Below the pieces are notes generated by a model. The model was not told the DNA's origin, did not search any database, and worked only from the letters and a program-made list of their open reading frames with translations. DNA of 64,000 nt, from positions 1-64,000 of the forward strand of contig NZ_NPFY01000006.1 of NCBI RefSeq assembly GCF_002259415.1, read 5' to 3'. Origin of the DNA: Rhodococcus sp. 14-2470-1b. Its GTDB lineage: Bacteria > Actinomycetota > Actinomycetes > Mycobacteriales > Mycobacteriaceae. Positions 38,885 through 47,800 of this stretch are shown piece by piece (positions within the stretch are counted from its first letter, which is position 1; the number at the start of each line of letters is the position of its first letter). The position numbers and the translations under genes were made by a program.

Positions 38885-39901
38885 ATGACCACCGTGCTCA
38901 CCGCTCTGCCCCAGCCGACGCCCAGAGGCGTCCCCACCAGGCTCGACATGCACGGTCGCAGCATCCATTCGCGCGCTCTCTCGACATATTTGCAGCTGAC
39001 GGTTCGTCCGTTCCTCACGGTGTGGTCCAAGACGTCCGCTCTTCCGTGGCCGATGGGCCTCGTCGACTACGCGGGAATGCTTGTTCCGCCGCTCAAGGGA
39101 ACCCGCCACAGCAAGATCGCGCTCGCCGAGTGCGATGCGGAATGGATCCGCGCCGAGGGCGTTTCCAACGACCGCGTGGTGCTCTATCTGCACGGAGGCG
39201 CGTTCGTCTGTTGCGGGCTGAACAGCCACCGGCGGCTGACCTCACGCATCTCGGCCAGCGCCGACGCCCCCGTTCTGTCGGTCGACTACCGGATGATGCC
39301 GCGCAACCCCATTGCCCATGCGGTGGAGGACGGCGTCGACGGTTTCCGCTTTTTACTGGAATCCGGGTACCGCGCCGACCAGATCGTCATCGCCGGCGAC
39401 TCCGCAGGCGGGTACCTCGCCTTCATGGTCGCCCTGATGCTGCGTGATCTCGGCTTACCGACACCGGCTGGTATCGCCACCATGTCGCCGCTGACCGACA
39501 TGGACCCCAGCGGCAAACTCGAGCACGCCAACGCATCGAAGTGCGCAGTCTTCCCCGCCGGGGCCGTACCCGCCCTGACGGTCCTCGCCGACCGCGTGGA
39601 CGCTCGCATCGTCGTCGAAGGCGAACGGGGACCACGAGTTTCACCCGTCGACGCCGATCTCGTCGGCCTACCCCCGGTCCTGATCCAGGCAGGCTCGACG
39701 GAGATGGTGCTCGCCGACGCCGAACTGATGGCAGAGCGTCTCGCCGCAGCAGGCGTCGACTGCGAACTTCAGGTGTGGGACAACCAGGTACACGTGTTCC
39801 AGGCCGCGGACTTCGTGCCCGAAGCGCACCGCGCGGTCCGCAAATTCGGCGCATTCGTCAAAGCCCACAGCCCAATGTCCGCCACTGCCGACTCCGCCTG
39901 A
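38885..39901 (+). CDS. Alpha/beta hydrolase, hormone-sensitive-lipase family esterase
   Basis: The 338-residue protein has the oxyanion motif HGGAF at about 103 and the nucleophile elbow GDSAGG (Ser173), then the catalytic Asp/His region near VWDNQVHVFQ, which mark the HSL-type esterases. Substrates may be short acyl esters. I set the start at the ATG at 38885 with GGAGG eight bases upstream; an ATG at 38870 is possible. The divergent wax ester synthase suggests a role in lipid turnover, though this is inferred. Confidence 0.9.
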   Translation: MTTVLTALPQPTPRGVPTRLDMHGRSIHSRALSTYLQLTVRPFLTVWSKTSALPWPMGLVDYAGMLVPPLKGTRHSKIALAECDAEWIRAEGVSNDRVVLYLHGGAFVCCGLNSHRRLTSRISASADAPVLSVDYRMMPRNPIAHAVEDGVDGFRFLLESGYRADQIVIAGDSAGGYLAFMVALMLRDLGLPTPAGIATMSPLTDMDPSGKLEHANASKCAVFPAGAVPALTVLADRVDARIVVEGERGPRVSPVDADLVGLPPVLIQAGSTEMVLADAELMAERLAAAGVDCELQVWDNQVHVFQAADFVPEAHRAVRKFGAFVKAHSPMSATADSA

Positions 39902-39916
39902 GTTACCTTTCTTCTC

Positions 39917-40345
39917 ATGGCAGTCACAGCAGATACAGAGGTCGACATCGCAGCCGAGCCGGCAGCGGTGTTGGACGTACTCATGGACGTCGAAGGGCTG
40001 CCCGCGTGGTCGCCTGTCCACAAGAAGATCGAGATCATCGACCGATTCGACGACGGCAAGCCGCATCACGTGAAGATGTCGGTATCGATTCTCGGGATCA
40101 ACGACGAGCAGACCGTCGAATACACGTGGGCGGAGGACAAAGTCGTCTGGGACCTCGTCGAGGGTTCGCAGCAGAAGTCCCAGCACGGCGAGTACACCCT
40201 CACGCCGACCGACAAGGGAACGCACGTGACGTTCTCGCTGACGGTCGACCCGAAGATGCCGATCCCCGGTTTCCTCGTCAAGAAGGGCACCAAGACCATC
40301 CTCGCGGCCGCCACCGAAGGGCTACGTCAGCAAGTCGTCGGCTGA
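39917..40345 (+). CDS. SRPBCC-family protein (polyketide cyclase/dehydrase fold)
   Basis: The 142-residue protein belongs to the START/SRPBCC superfamily, which forms a hydrophobic cavity for lipids or aromatic ligands (VDIAAEPAAVLDVLMDVEGLPAWSP at the start, and the C-terminal helix TKTILAAATEGLRQQ). No catalytic function can be stated. It follows the esterase gene by 15 bases on the same strand, so it may be co-transcribed and bind a lipid product. Its last 24 bases overlap the convergent rsmI gene. Confidence 0.85.
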   Translation: MAVTADTEVDIAAEPAAVLDVLMDVEGLPAWSPVHKKIEIIDRFDDGKPHHVKMSVSILGINDEQTVEYTWAEDKVVWDLVEGSQQKSQHGEYTLTPTDKGTHVTFSLTVDPKMPIPGFLVKKGTKTILAAATEGLRQQVVG

Positions 40346-41170
40346 GCTTCTCGCAGCCAAGACCGCCTCGTAGAGATCCCGTTTGGACACGCCGTCGACT
40401 GCCAGTTGGGCACATGCGTCCTTCAACCGCATGCCCGACGCCACCAGCTCCTCGACGTCGTCGATGAGGTCTTCCGGTTCCGACGCCACGGCGACGGCTC
40501 CGGCGAGCACGACGGTGATTTCTCCGCGTACGCCGTCGGCGGCCCAGTCGGCGAGTTCGCCGAGGGTGCCTCTCTTGACCTCTTCGTAGGTCTTGGTGAG
40601 CTCTCTGCAGACCGCGGCGCGGCGATCGGGGCCGAGTACCGCGACGGCGTCGGCGAGGCAGTCGGAGAGGCGATGAGGGGCCTCGAAGAAGACGCAGGCG
40701 CGCGATTCGGCGGCCAGGGTTTCGAAGAATCGGCGTCGGCCGCCTTGTTTGCGCGGGGGGAAACCGTCGAAGCAGAAGCGTTCGACGGGCAGTCCGGAGA
40801 GCGCCAGGGCGGTCGTGACGGCGGACGGGCCGGGTAGGCACGTCACCGGTAGGTCGGCGTCGACGCATGCGGCGACGAGTCGGTAGCCGGGATCGCTCAC
40901 CGACGGCATTCCGGCGTCGGTGACGAGCAGGACGGACTTGCCGTCGCGGACAGCGTCGACCAGTCCGGGAAGCCGGGACGTTTCCACCTGGTCGTAGAAG
41001 CTGACGATCTTGCCGGTGATGGCGACCCCGAGCCCCGAGGCCAGTTGTTTCGTCCGGCGGGTGTCTTCGGCTGCGACGACGTCGGCCGTGGCCAAGGCGT
41101 CGCGGAGTCGCTGGGACGCGTCACCCAGATCGCCCATCGGTGTTGCGGCAAGGATCAGCATGGCGCCCAT
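40322..41170 (-). CDS. rsmI: 16S rRNA (cytidine-2'-O) methyltransferase RsmI
   Basis: RsmI methylates the ribose of C1402 of 16S rRNA and helps decoding fidelity. The 282-residue protein is a tetrapyrrole-methylase-fold enzyme with ATPMGDLGDASQRL, AAEDTRRTKQLASGL, LVTDAGMPSVSDPGYRLV and LPGPSAVTTALALSG, the family signatures. The start is the ATG at 41170, with GGAGAAG just upstream; an ATG three codons on is a second choice. It diverges from pmt, as in mycobacteria. Confidence 0.95.
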   Translation of the reverse strand: MGAMLILAATPMGDLGDASQRLRDALATADVVAAEDTRRTKQLASGLGVAITGKIVSFYDQVETSRLPGLVDAVRDGKSVLLVTDAGMPSVSDPGYRLVAACVDADLPVTCLPGPSAVTTALALSGLPVERFCFDGFPPRKQGGRRRFFETLAAESRACVFFEAPHRLSDCLADAVAVLGPDRRAAVCRELTKTYEEVKRGTLGELADWAADGVRGEITVVLAGAVAVASEPEDLIDDVEELVASGMRLKDACAQLAVDGVSKRDLYEAVLAARSSADDLLT

Positions 41171-41206
41171 TCTTCTCCACCGGGCCTCGCCCCCTACGAT
41201 CGGTGT

Positions 41207-42748
41207 GTGGCCCTACGCGAGTCGACCGAGCGATACGTAGTCAGTCCGGGGCCGAGTACACCCGCTGCCGACTACTACCGCGACACCGATCGTCGGCGGG
41301 GCTGGATCGTCACGCTGGTGATCACTGCGCTCGCGGCCGTCACGCGGTTCGCGATGCTGCGCTACCCCACCGATGCCGGTACTCCGGTGTTCGACGAGAA
41401 GCATTACGCGCCGCAGGGCTGGCAGGTGTTCACCGGTGGTGGGATCGAGGACAACCCCGGGTACGGATTGGTGGTTCATCCTCCGGTCGGAAAGCAGTTG
41501 ATCGCCGTCGGCGAGGCGCTCTTCGGCTACAACGGGTGGGGCTGGCGGTTCTCCGCGGCGGTTGCGGGAACTCTACTGGTACTGATCGTGATTCGGATCG
41601 TGCGGCGTCTTGCTCGCTCGACTCTGGTCGGTGCGATCGCCGGCATTCTGCTGACCGTCGACGGTGTCACGTTCGTCTCGTCGCGCATCGGGATGTTGGA
41701 CATCTTTCTGGCGTTCTTCGTCACGGCCGCGATGGGATGTCTGGTCGTCGACCGAGACGACGTTCGACGACGCATGGCGAAGGTCCGGGCGGAGGGTCGC
41801 ATCGCCGCCAGCGTGTACGGCCCGCGAATGGGGGTGCGCTGGTGGAGATTCGGCGCGGGCATCCTGTTGGGTCTGGCGTGCGGAACCAAGTGGTCCGGGA
41901 TCTACTTCATCGTGTTCTTCGGGTTGTTGTCGGTCGCGTTCGACCTCGCGGCACGGCGTGCGAGCGGGGTGCAGCGGCCGTGGGTCGGCACGGCAGTGCG
42001 CGACATCGGTCCTGCGCTCTACGCGCTGGTGGTGATCCCGCTGATCGTGTATCTGTGCACCTACGCAGGGTGGTTCGCCAGCGAGACCAGCGTGAACCGG
42101 CATGCCGTCGGCAACCAGATCGGCACGGACGGGCCGTTCTCGTTCGTGCCCGCTGCGCTGCGCTCGCTGTGGTACTACAGCGGAAACGTGCTCACGTTCC
42201 ACTCGGGTCTGACGAACTCCGCGGGCAACGTCCACCCGTGGGAGTCGAAGCCGTGGACGTGGCCGATGGGTCTGCGGCCGATGCTGTACTACTTCGCCGA
42301 GGGCGACACCGTGCAGGGATGCTCGGCGAGCTCGTGCGTCAAGGCGATCATGCTCATCGGCACCCCGGCCATGTGGTGGCTCGCCGTACCGATGCTGCTG
42401 TGGTGCCTGTGGATGATGCTGGTCCGTCGGGACTGGCGATTCGCCGTCGTGCTGACCGGCTACGGCGCGGCGTATCTGCCGTGGTTCGCCACGCTGGATC
42501 GACAGATGTACTACTTCTACGCTGTCGCGCTCGCGCCGTTCATGGTCATGGGATTCGCACTGATTCTGGGGCAGATCATCGGCCGGGCGCGCGCGTCGGC
42601 GGAGCGGCGTGGCACGGGGCTGATGCTCGTGTGTCTCTACGTGGCACTCGTCGTGGCGAACTTCATCTGGTTGTGGCCGATCCTGACGGGAATGCCCATC
42701 ACTCCTGATCTGTGGCAGCAGCAGCTCTGGTTGCCGTCCTGGCGTTAG
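41207..42748 (+). CDS. pmt: Polyprenyl-phosphate-mannose protein O-mannosyltransferase
   Basis: Pmt transfers mannose from polyprenyl-phosphate-mannose to Ser/Thr of exported proteins in the cytoplasmic membrane. The 513-residue protein starts with a membrane segment (about 30-50) followed by an acidic loop with DEKHYAPQGW, which carries the essential Asp/Glu pair, then about ten further membrane segments. It matches mycobacterial Rv1002c in place and length. The start is the GTG at 41207; the frame extends upstream but through the rsmI region. Its stop overlaps the BCCT gene end by four bases. Confidence 0.92.
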   Translation: MALRESTERYVVSPGPSTPAADYYRDTDRRRGWIVTLVITALAAVTRFAMLRYPTDAGTPVFDEKHYAPQGWQVFTGGGIEDNPGYGLVVHPPVGKQLIAVGEALFGYNGWGWRFSAAVAGTLLVLIVIRIVRRLARSTLVGAIAGILLTVDGVTFVSSRIGMLDIFLAFFVTAAMGCLVVDRDDVRRRMAKVRAEGRIAASVYGPRMGVRWWRFGAGILLGLACGTKWSGIYFIVFFGLLSVAFDLAARRASGVQRPWVGTAVRDIGPALYALVVIPLIVYLCTYAGWFASETSVNRHAVGNQIGTDGPFSFVPAALRSLWYYSGNVLTFHSGLTNSAGNVHPWESKPWTWPMGLRPMLYYFAEGDTVQGCSASSCVKAIMLIGTPAMWWLAVPMLLWCLWMMLVRRDWRFAVVLTGYGAAYLPWFATLDRQMYYFYAVALAPFMVMGFALILGQIIGRARASAERRGTGLMLVCLYVALVVANFIWLWPILTGMPITPDLWQQQLWLPSWR

Positions 42749-44367
42749 GCCCCTTTCCCCGCACGTGAGCCGAAACGTAAGCCTGGAGCGGAGCCGGCGG
42801 AGCGACCCGGAGTCCGAGTTCCACTCACAAGGGGGTCGCGGGAGAGGTCGCGGTAGAGCGAGACGCACAGCCCGATCATCACGAGCACGAACGGCGCGGC
42901 GGCGATGATCGTCATGGTCTGCAAACCGTTCAATGCGTCGGCACCTCCGGTCCACAGCATCAGCGCGGCGATCCCGCCGGTCAGCACGCCCCAGAACACG
43001 ACGATCCATCTGCTCGGTTCCTGACTTCCGCGTTGGCTCAGCGTGCCCATCACCATCGATGCGGCGTCGGCTCCGGAGACGAAGAAGATGGCCACGAGCA
43101 CCATCACCAGCACACTCGAAATCCCGGCGACGGGCAGGTTTTCGAGCATTCCGAACAATTGGGACTCGCTGCTGTCCCGGCCGGCGAGATCGATTCCGTT
43201 CTGTTGTTCGGCGATCCCGGCGCCACCGAAGATCGAGAACCAGACCAGGCTGACCGTGCTGGGAACGAGGATCACGCCGATGACGAACTCACGGACGGTA
43301 CGGCCGCGGCTGATTCGTGCGAGGAACATACCGACGAACGGCGTCCAGGACACCCACCACGCCCAGTAGAAGATGGTCCACGACGACAGCCAGGTGGCGG
43401 TCTCGCCGCCGTCGCCGGCCGCTGCGGACCGAGCCGACATGTGCACGAGCTGGCTGGCGTAGTCACCGATGGTCGTCGGAATCAGATTGAGGATCAGCAC
43501 GGTCGGTCCGAGGACGAAGACGAAGACCGCGAGAACCAACGCCAGCACCATGTTGATGTTGGACAGCCACTGGATGCCTTTCGCGACGCCAGAGACAGCC
43601 GAGGCGACGAATGCGAGCGTCAACAGTGCCACGATCGCGACGAGCAACAGCGTGCCCGCCTCCCCCAGCCAGCCGAGAACCTGGAATCCCGAGCCGATCT
43701 GAAGTGCGCCGAGGCCGAGCGACGCTGCAGTGCCGAACATGGTGGCGAAGATCGCGAGGATGTCGATGACCTTGCCGATGGGGCCCTCCGCGCGGCGCCC
43801 GAGCAAGGGGATGAACGCCGAACTGATCAGCTGCTTGCGGCCGCGTCGATACGTCCCGTAGGCCACGGCGAGGCCGACCACCGCGTAGATGGACCACGGA
43901 TGCAGGCTCCAGTGGAACATCGTCGTGGCCATCGCAGCCCCGACGGTGCCGTCCGATCCCGGTGGCGGAGAGACGAAGTGAGAGAGGGGTTCTGCGACGC
44001 CGAAGAACATCAATCCGATCCCCATGCCGGCGCTGAACATCATGGCGATCCAGCTGACGGTCTTGAATTCCGGCTTCTCGCCGTCTTGTCCGAGCGGGAT
44101 CTTGCCGAACTTGCTGACTGCGAGGTAGATCGAGAACACGACGAACCCCGAGGCCGCGATGATGAACAGCCACCCGATGTTGGTCACCAGCCAGCTCAGG
44201 ATGGAGGACGTCGTGGATTCGAGCGAGTCGGCGGCGAGCAGACCCCACACCAGAATGGCGGCGGTTATCGCCGCGGTGGTACCGAACACCAGGTAGTCCG
44301 TCCGCGGTGGGTGCGGTGTCGAGCCGGAAACGACGGAACCCTGGGACCGCTCGGTATTCGTTGCCAT
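42745..44367 (-). CDS. BCCT-family osmolyte transporter (betaine/choline type)
   Basis: BCCT carriers bring in glycine betaine, choline or carnitine with Na+ or H+ and protect cells from osmotic stress. The 540-residue protein has 12 membrane segments and the glycine-rich first helix GMGIGLMFFGVAEPLSHF, and the substrate Trp region WTIFYWAWWVSWTPFVGMFLARIS. The last 25 residues (GRSAGSAPGLRFGSRAG) are encoded by a copy of the dispersed repeat, and the same GRSAGSAP ends the TetR at 20536. The tail replaces the usual charged osmosensory tail. Confidence 0.93.
   Translation of the reverse strand: MATNTERSQGSVVSGSTPHPPRTDYLVFGTTAAITAAILVWGLLAADSLESTTSSILSWLVTNIGWLFIIAASGFVVFSIYLAVSKFGKIPLGQDGEKPEFKTVSWIAMMFSAGMGIGLMFFGVAEPLSHFVSPPPGSDGTVGAAMATTMFHWSLHPWSIYAVVGLAVAYGTYRRGRKQLISSAFIPLLGRRAEGPIGKVIDILAIFATMFGTAASLGLGALQIGSGFQVLGWLGEAGTLLLVAIVALLTLAFVASAVSGVAKGIQWLSNINMVLALVLAVFVFVLGPTVLILNLIPTTIGDYASQLVHMSARSAAAGDGGETATWLSSWTIFYWAWWVSWTPFVGMFLARISRGRTVREFVIGVILVPSTVSLVWFSIFGGAGIAEQQNGIDLAGRDSSESQLFGMLENLPVAGISSVLVMVLVAIFFVSGADAASMVMGTLSQRGSQEPSRWIVVFWGVLTGGIAALMLWTGGADALNGLQTMTIIAAAPFVLVMIGLCVSLYRDLSRDPLVSGTRTPGRSAGSAPGLRFGSRAGKGA
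42765..42807 (+). repeat. Dispersed repeat copy in the BCCT gene 3' end
   Basis: This copy runs from GTGAGCCGAAACGTAAGCC through GGAGCGGAGCCGGCGGAG to GACC, and aligns with the copies at 28689 and 21103. On its minus strand it is in frame with the BCCT gene and provides its C-terminal tail. CCACTCACAAGGG further on (about 42823) may be the inverted end. Confidence 0.75.
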
Positions 44368-44445
44368 AGGTGAAGTGAAGCACTAACACCGTGGTGGCGT
44401 GGCGAATTTCCGAGTAGGTCCCAGGGTTCGGGTCGAGCACAGGGG

Positions 44446-44877
44446 TCAGGCGCGCGATTTCGCGAAGCTCGTCCGGCCGCCGGTTGCGGCGTCGAGGCTG
44501 AAGCGTCCTGCACCGACCGCAGCGATCAACAGGGAGGCGACGCCGAGTGCGACGACGAGCTCGTAGCCACCTTCGGCGACGAACACACCCAGGTCGTAGT
44601 GCACGAACAGGAATGCGCCGAGCATGTCGAGGAACAGCAGGATGCCGATGATCGGGGTGAAGATGCCGACTACCAGCGCCACGCCGCCGATCAGTTCGAC
44701 GAAGGTGGCGAAGTACGCGGAGACTGCGGGCAACGGCACGCCCATACCTTCGAAGCCGGCCTTGGTTGCGTCGAGGCCGTTGGTGTTGAGCTTCTGCCAC
44801 CCGTGGGCAATGAACACGATGCCCAGGCCAATTCGGGCAACGAGAGTTGCGATGTCGCGGAAGATGGTCGAGTTCAT
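44446..44877 (-). CDS. DoxX-family membrane protein
   Basis: The 143-residue protein has four membrane segments and matches the DoxX/SURF4-like family (RIGLGIVFIAHGWQKL, then ELIGGVALVVGIFTPIIGILLFLDMLGAF). In mycobacteria a DoxX protein acts with SodA and SseA in oxidative-stress defence; the function of this one is not known. I chose the ATG at 44877, preceded by AAGGA; a longer frame overlaps the operator. It follows a GntR-type gene, and a palindrome lies between them. Confidence 0.85.
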   Translation of the reverse strand: MNSTIFRDIATLVARIGLGIVFIAHGWQKLNTNGLDATKAGFEGMGVPLPAVSAYFATFVELIGGVALVVGIFTPIIGILLFLDMLGAFLFVHYDLGVFVAEGGYELVVALGVASLLIAAVGAGRFSLDAATGGRTSFAKSRA

Positions 44878-44930
44878 GTCAGATCCTTCGGGCACGGCAA
44901 ATGGGAACGGGCCTACCCTGGCACAGTTAT

Positions 44931-44944
44931 GTTGAAGCGTCAAC
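44931..44944. promoter_or_regulatory. Palindrome upstream of the DoxX gene
   Basis: GTTGAAGCGTCAAC has perfect five-base arms (GTTGA/TCAAC) around four bases. It overlaps the stop codon of the GntR-type gene and lies 54 bases upstream of the DoxX start. It is a reasonable operator, perhaps for that GntR protein. Confidence 0.4.
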
Positions 44945-45293
44945 TTAGTGCTGTGTCGACATGGCTCCGAATCCTGTCGTCGGACAGACCGAGGGCACGC
45001 AGCTCGGTCACGTATCTGCGCGCGGCGCGCGCCGCATTGTCCTCGGTGGGGTCACCACCGGAGGCTATGAACGTCCCCAGACGCCCGCGAGCGGATATGA
45101 CGCCTTGCGCCTCGAGTTCCTTGTACGCCTTCGCAACGGTGTGCGGAGCGATGGACAGTTCCTCGGCCAGACCGCGCACCGTCGGAATCTTGGTCTCCGC
45201 GACCAGTTCCCCGCTGCGTACCAGATCGAGAATCCCCGACCTGACCTGCTCGAACAACGGAGTCCCGGACGCAGGGTCGACGTGGATGCGCAT
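44940..45293 (-). CDS. GntR-family regulator (YtrA-like)
   Basis: The 117-residue protein has only the winged helix-turn-helix of GntR proteins (LVRSGELVAETKIPTVRGLAEELSIAPHTVAKAYKELEAQGVI) and a short C-terminal helix, as in the YtrA subgroup, which usually controls adjacent transporter or membrane-protein genes. I prefer the ATG at 45293 (MRIHVDPASGTPLFEQV); a GTG seven codons earlier is possible. The DoxX gene and a palindrome directly follow. Confidence 0.9.
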   Translation of the reverse strand: MRIHVDPASGTPLFEQVRSGILDLVRSGELVAETKIPTVRGLAEELSIAPHTVAKAYKELEAQGVISARGRLGTFIASGGDPTEDNAARAARRYVTELRALGLSDDRIRSHVDTALS

Positions 45294-45322
45294 GCTGGAC
45301 TTTCTATCACGCACCCACGCGA

Positions 45323-45988
45323 CTAGGCCGCGGAGACAGCGTCCTCCACGGTGGTATCGCCCGACGTCAACATCAGGGTCTTGCCTGCGGCGGCCGGAGC
45401 TTCGATCAGCGCTGCGATGACGGCAGCGACGTCAGCGCGCGGAACCGTCCCACGCTCCAGCGGCGGCGCCGTCAATGTGACGTGGCCGGTCGGCTCGTCG
45501 TCCGTCAATCCACCGGGACGCACAATGGTCCAGTCCAACTTCTGCCTGGACTTCAGGTCTTCCTCGGCCGCCGTTTTCGCAGCGATGTACGCCTTCCAGG
45601 TGTCTTCGGCGTCGTCCGCAACCGGTTCACCCGCTCCGAACGAGCTGATCTGCACGAACCGAGCAACACCCGCCTTCTCTGCCGCGTCGGCCAGCAACAC
45701 CGACGCCGCCCTGTCGACGGTGTCCTTGCGCTCTACGCCGCCGGACGGGCCGGCGCCCGCTGCGAAGACCACGGCATCGGCGTCGTGCAGCAGGGCAGCG
45801 ACGTCGTCCACCGATGCGCTTTCGAGGTCCACGACCTCGGGAAGTGCGCCCAACGCCGTTACGGCGTCGACATGATGGGGATTTCGAATCAATGCCACCG
45901 CTCGATCGCCCTGTGCCGTGAGAACCTGAATCAGGTGCTGCGCGATCTTGCCGTGTCCGCCTGCGATCACTACTCGTCGATCAGTCAT
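45323..45988 (-). CDS. NAD(P)-binding SDR-like protein (atypical, NmrA-like)
   Basis: The 221-residue protein starts with the dinucleotide loop VVIAGGHGKIAQHL (GxxGxxA type) and continues as a short Rossmann-fold protein of the atypical SDR group (VVFAAGAGPSGGVERKDTVD, FVQISSFGAGEP). Such proteins bind NAD(P) and can be reductases, epimerases or redox sensors. No substrate is indicated. It diverges from the arsC-like gene with a 48-base gap, and the GntR gene follows 29 bases downstream. Confidence 0.87.
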   Translation of the reverse strand: MTDRRVVIAGGHGKIAQHLIQVLTAQGDRAVALIRNPHHVDAVTALGALPEVVDLESASVDDVAALLHDADAVVFAAGAGPSGGVERKDTVDRAASVLLADAAEKAGVARFVQISSFGAGEPVADDAEDTWKAYIAAKTAAEEDLKSRQKLDWTIVRPGGLTDDEPTGHVTLTAPPLERGTVPRADVAAVIAALIEAPAAAGKTLMLTSGDTTVEDAVSAA

Positions 45989-46036
45989 TGCACTCGACTA
46001 CCCGACCGACTCGGACCACAAACAGTGGCACTATCT

Positions 46037-46390
46037 ATGTCCATGACTTCGTCTGCGACCATCTACCACAATCCCCGATGCAACACCTCGCGCACCGTAT
46101 TGAAGGCCATCCAGGAAGCGGGGATCGAGCCGACCGTCGTGAAGTACCTCGAGACTCCGCCCACCAAGGACGGCCTGCGCAAGATTCTCGACGACGCGGG
46201 CCTGACGGCCTCCCAGGCGATCCGTCGAAAAGAGGCGCTCTACAAGGAACTCGGTTTGAAGGATGCATCCGAGGAGGCTCTCGTTGCAGCAATGGTCGAA
46301 CACCCCATCCTCATCGAACGTCCGATCGTCGTGACGGACAAGGGCACTGTGCTCGCTCGGCCTGCCGACAAGGTGCGCGAGGTTCTGTAA
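46037..46390 (+). CDS. ArsC-family arsenate reductase-like protein
   Basis: The 117-residue protein has the ArsC/Spx thioredoxin-like fold. The nucleophilic Cys15 lies in IYHNPRCNTSRTV, and the arsenate-binding Arg residues appear in LIERPIVV. This is the glutaredoxin-dependent ArsC type, which reduces arsenate to arsenite. No arsenite pump or ArsR is nearby, so another redox role (as for YffB/Spx-like proteins) is possible. The ATG at 46037 has a second ATG two codons on. A SoxR-like gene follows 19 bases downstream. Confidence 0.85.
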   Translation: MSMTSSATIYHNPRCNTSRTVLKAIQEAGIEPTVVKYLETPPTKDGLRKILDDAGLTASQAIRRKEALYKELGLKDASEEALVAAMVEHPILIERPIVVTDKGTVLARPADKVREVL

Positions 46391-46409
46391 GCGCAAGTAA
46401 TGTCGAGGT

Positions 46410-46868
46410 ATGCCGATGCCCGACTGGAAAGTACGTGAACTGAGCCCAGGCCAACTGTCCGAGCGCAGCGGAGTTGCGGTGTCGGCCTTGCACTTCTACG
46501 AAAAGCAGGGTCTCATCACCAGCCGACGCACGTCGGGAAACCAACGCCGCTACCACCGCGACACTCTGCGGCGCGTTGCGTTCATCCGCATCTCGCAGAA
46601 GGTCGGCATTCCATTGTCACGCATTCGCGACGCGTTGGCCGACCTCCCGGAGGAGCGGACACCCACCAAACGCGACTGGGCCAAGCTCTCGGGCCACTGG
46701 CATGCCGACCTGGACCGCCGCATCGAGCAACTCGTCAGGCTCCGAGACGATCTGACGGGCTGCATCGGGTGCGGCTGCCTGTCGCTCTCCAGTTGCGCGC
46801 TCGCCAATCCGGGCGACGAGTTGGCAGGTAGTGGACCGGGCGCACGTCGTCTGGACGTCGACCTATGA
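46410..46868 (+). CDS. soxR: SoxR-like redox-sensitive MerR regulator
   Basis: SoxR binds a [2Fe-2S] cluster and activates its targets when the cluster is oxidised by redox-cycling compounds. The 152-residue protein has the MerR helix-turn-helix ([21 protein letters not shown]) and the cluster motif CX2CXCX5C (Cys118, 121, 123, 129 in [12 protein letters not shown]). The typical SoxR box is not obvious nearby. It follows the ArsC-like gene and overlaps the end of a convergent SDR gene by six bases, so redox-linked genes cluster here. Confidence 0.93.
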   Translation: MPMPDWKVRELSPGQLSERSGVAVSALHFYEKQGLITSRRTSGNQRRYHRDTLRRVAFIRISQKVGIPLSRIRDALADLPEERTPTKRDWAKLSGHWHADLDRRIEQLVRLRDDLTGCIGCGCLSLSSCALANPGDELAGSGPGARRLDVDL

Positions 46869-47702
46869 CTTCTTCAGCAATTTCCCGAACTGGTCGTTGG
46901 CCTTCTGCAGCACGAACTCGTAGGGCGGCGCGAACTTTCGAGCCCACCAGTACCCGAAGCGAATGTCGTTGGACGAGTAGACCAGATAGCGGTTCTTGAC
47001 GATTCCCGTGATGATCGCGTCCGCCACCACATCGGGTTCGACGGCGCGTTTCTCGAATCGATGCTGCAGCTTCTGCACTCGCGGATCCTCGCGGTCGACG
47101 CCCGCGATCTCCACGGTGTTCACCAGGCCGGTCTTGACCCCGCCCGGTACGACGAGGCTGACGCCGATGCCGTGCCGCTTGAGGTCGTAGCGCAGGACTT
47201 CCGAGGCTCCGCGCAATCCGTATTTGCTGGCGCTGTAGGCGGCATGCCACGGCAGTGGAATGAGACCGGCCGCGGACGAGACGTTGACCAGATGACCACC
47301 GCGGCCTGCCTTCACCATCGCGGGAAGAAAGTTCTCCATGACGTGGATCGGGCCCATGAGGTTGACGTCGATCATCGACTTCCAGTGCCTATGCTCGAGG
47401 TTCTCCACCGTTCCCCACGCCGAGATCCCTGCGACGTTCATGACGATGTCGAGGCTGTCGACGGACTCGTGCACTGTGGACGCGAACGACGTCACGGCCT
47501 CGTAGTCCGAGACGTCGAAGGCCTCGTACATCTCGACCGACGAGCCGACCGCCGCGACGGTCTCCTTCAATCCCACCTCGTTGATATCGGTGAGGTACAG
47601 CGCTGCGCCCGCTTTGGACGCGGCGATGGCCGTGGCACGCCCGATTCCGCTGCCCGCCCCCGTGACGAGCGTCTTCTTTCCGCGCAGATCCTTGATGGTC
47701 AT
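46863..47702 (-). CDS. Short-chain dehydrogenase/reductase
   Basis: This classical SDR of 279 residues shows the cofactor loop [12 protein letters not shown], the NAG-type motif NVAGIS, and the catalytic Ser-Tyr-Lys set (NVSSAAG, YSASK), ending with a short hydrophobic tail. The start is the ATG at 47702 ([15 protein letters not shown]); a longer frame overlaps the next gene. Substrates cannot be stated; mycobacterial relatives with this pattern act on lipid-linked or steroid substrates. It diverges from the YedY-like gene. Confidence 0.92.
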   Translation of the reverse strand: MTIKDLRGKKTLVTGAGSGIGRATAIAASKAGAALYLTDINEVGLKETVAAVGSSVEMYEAFDVSDYEAVTSFASTVHESVDSLDIVMNVAGISAWGTVENLEHRHWKSMIDVNLMGPIHVMENFLPAMVKAGRGGHLVNVSSAAGLIPLPWHAAYSASKYGLRGASEVLRYDLKRHGIGVSLVVPGGVKTGLVNTVEIAGVDREDPRVQKLQHRFEKRAVEPDVVADAIITGIVKNRYLVYSSNDIRFGYWWARKFAPPYEFVLQKANDQFGKLLKKS

Positions 47703-47800
47703 CGTGTGTCTCGTCCCCCACGAACTCGAAGAATGTGTCCTTCGCACCCTACGCGCCCGCCCGGTTGTCGCTGGTGGTGTCGACGGAGGAGACTGGTCCG

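Noticed and set aside
43033-44373. 446-codon frame opposite the BCCT gene
   Set aside because: Antisense shadow; the real product on the minus strand has clear BCCT motifs and 12 membrane segments.
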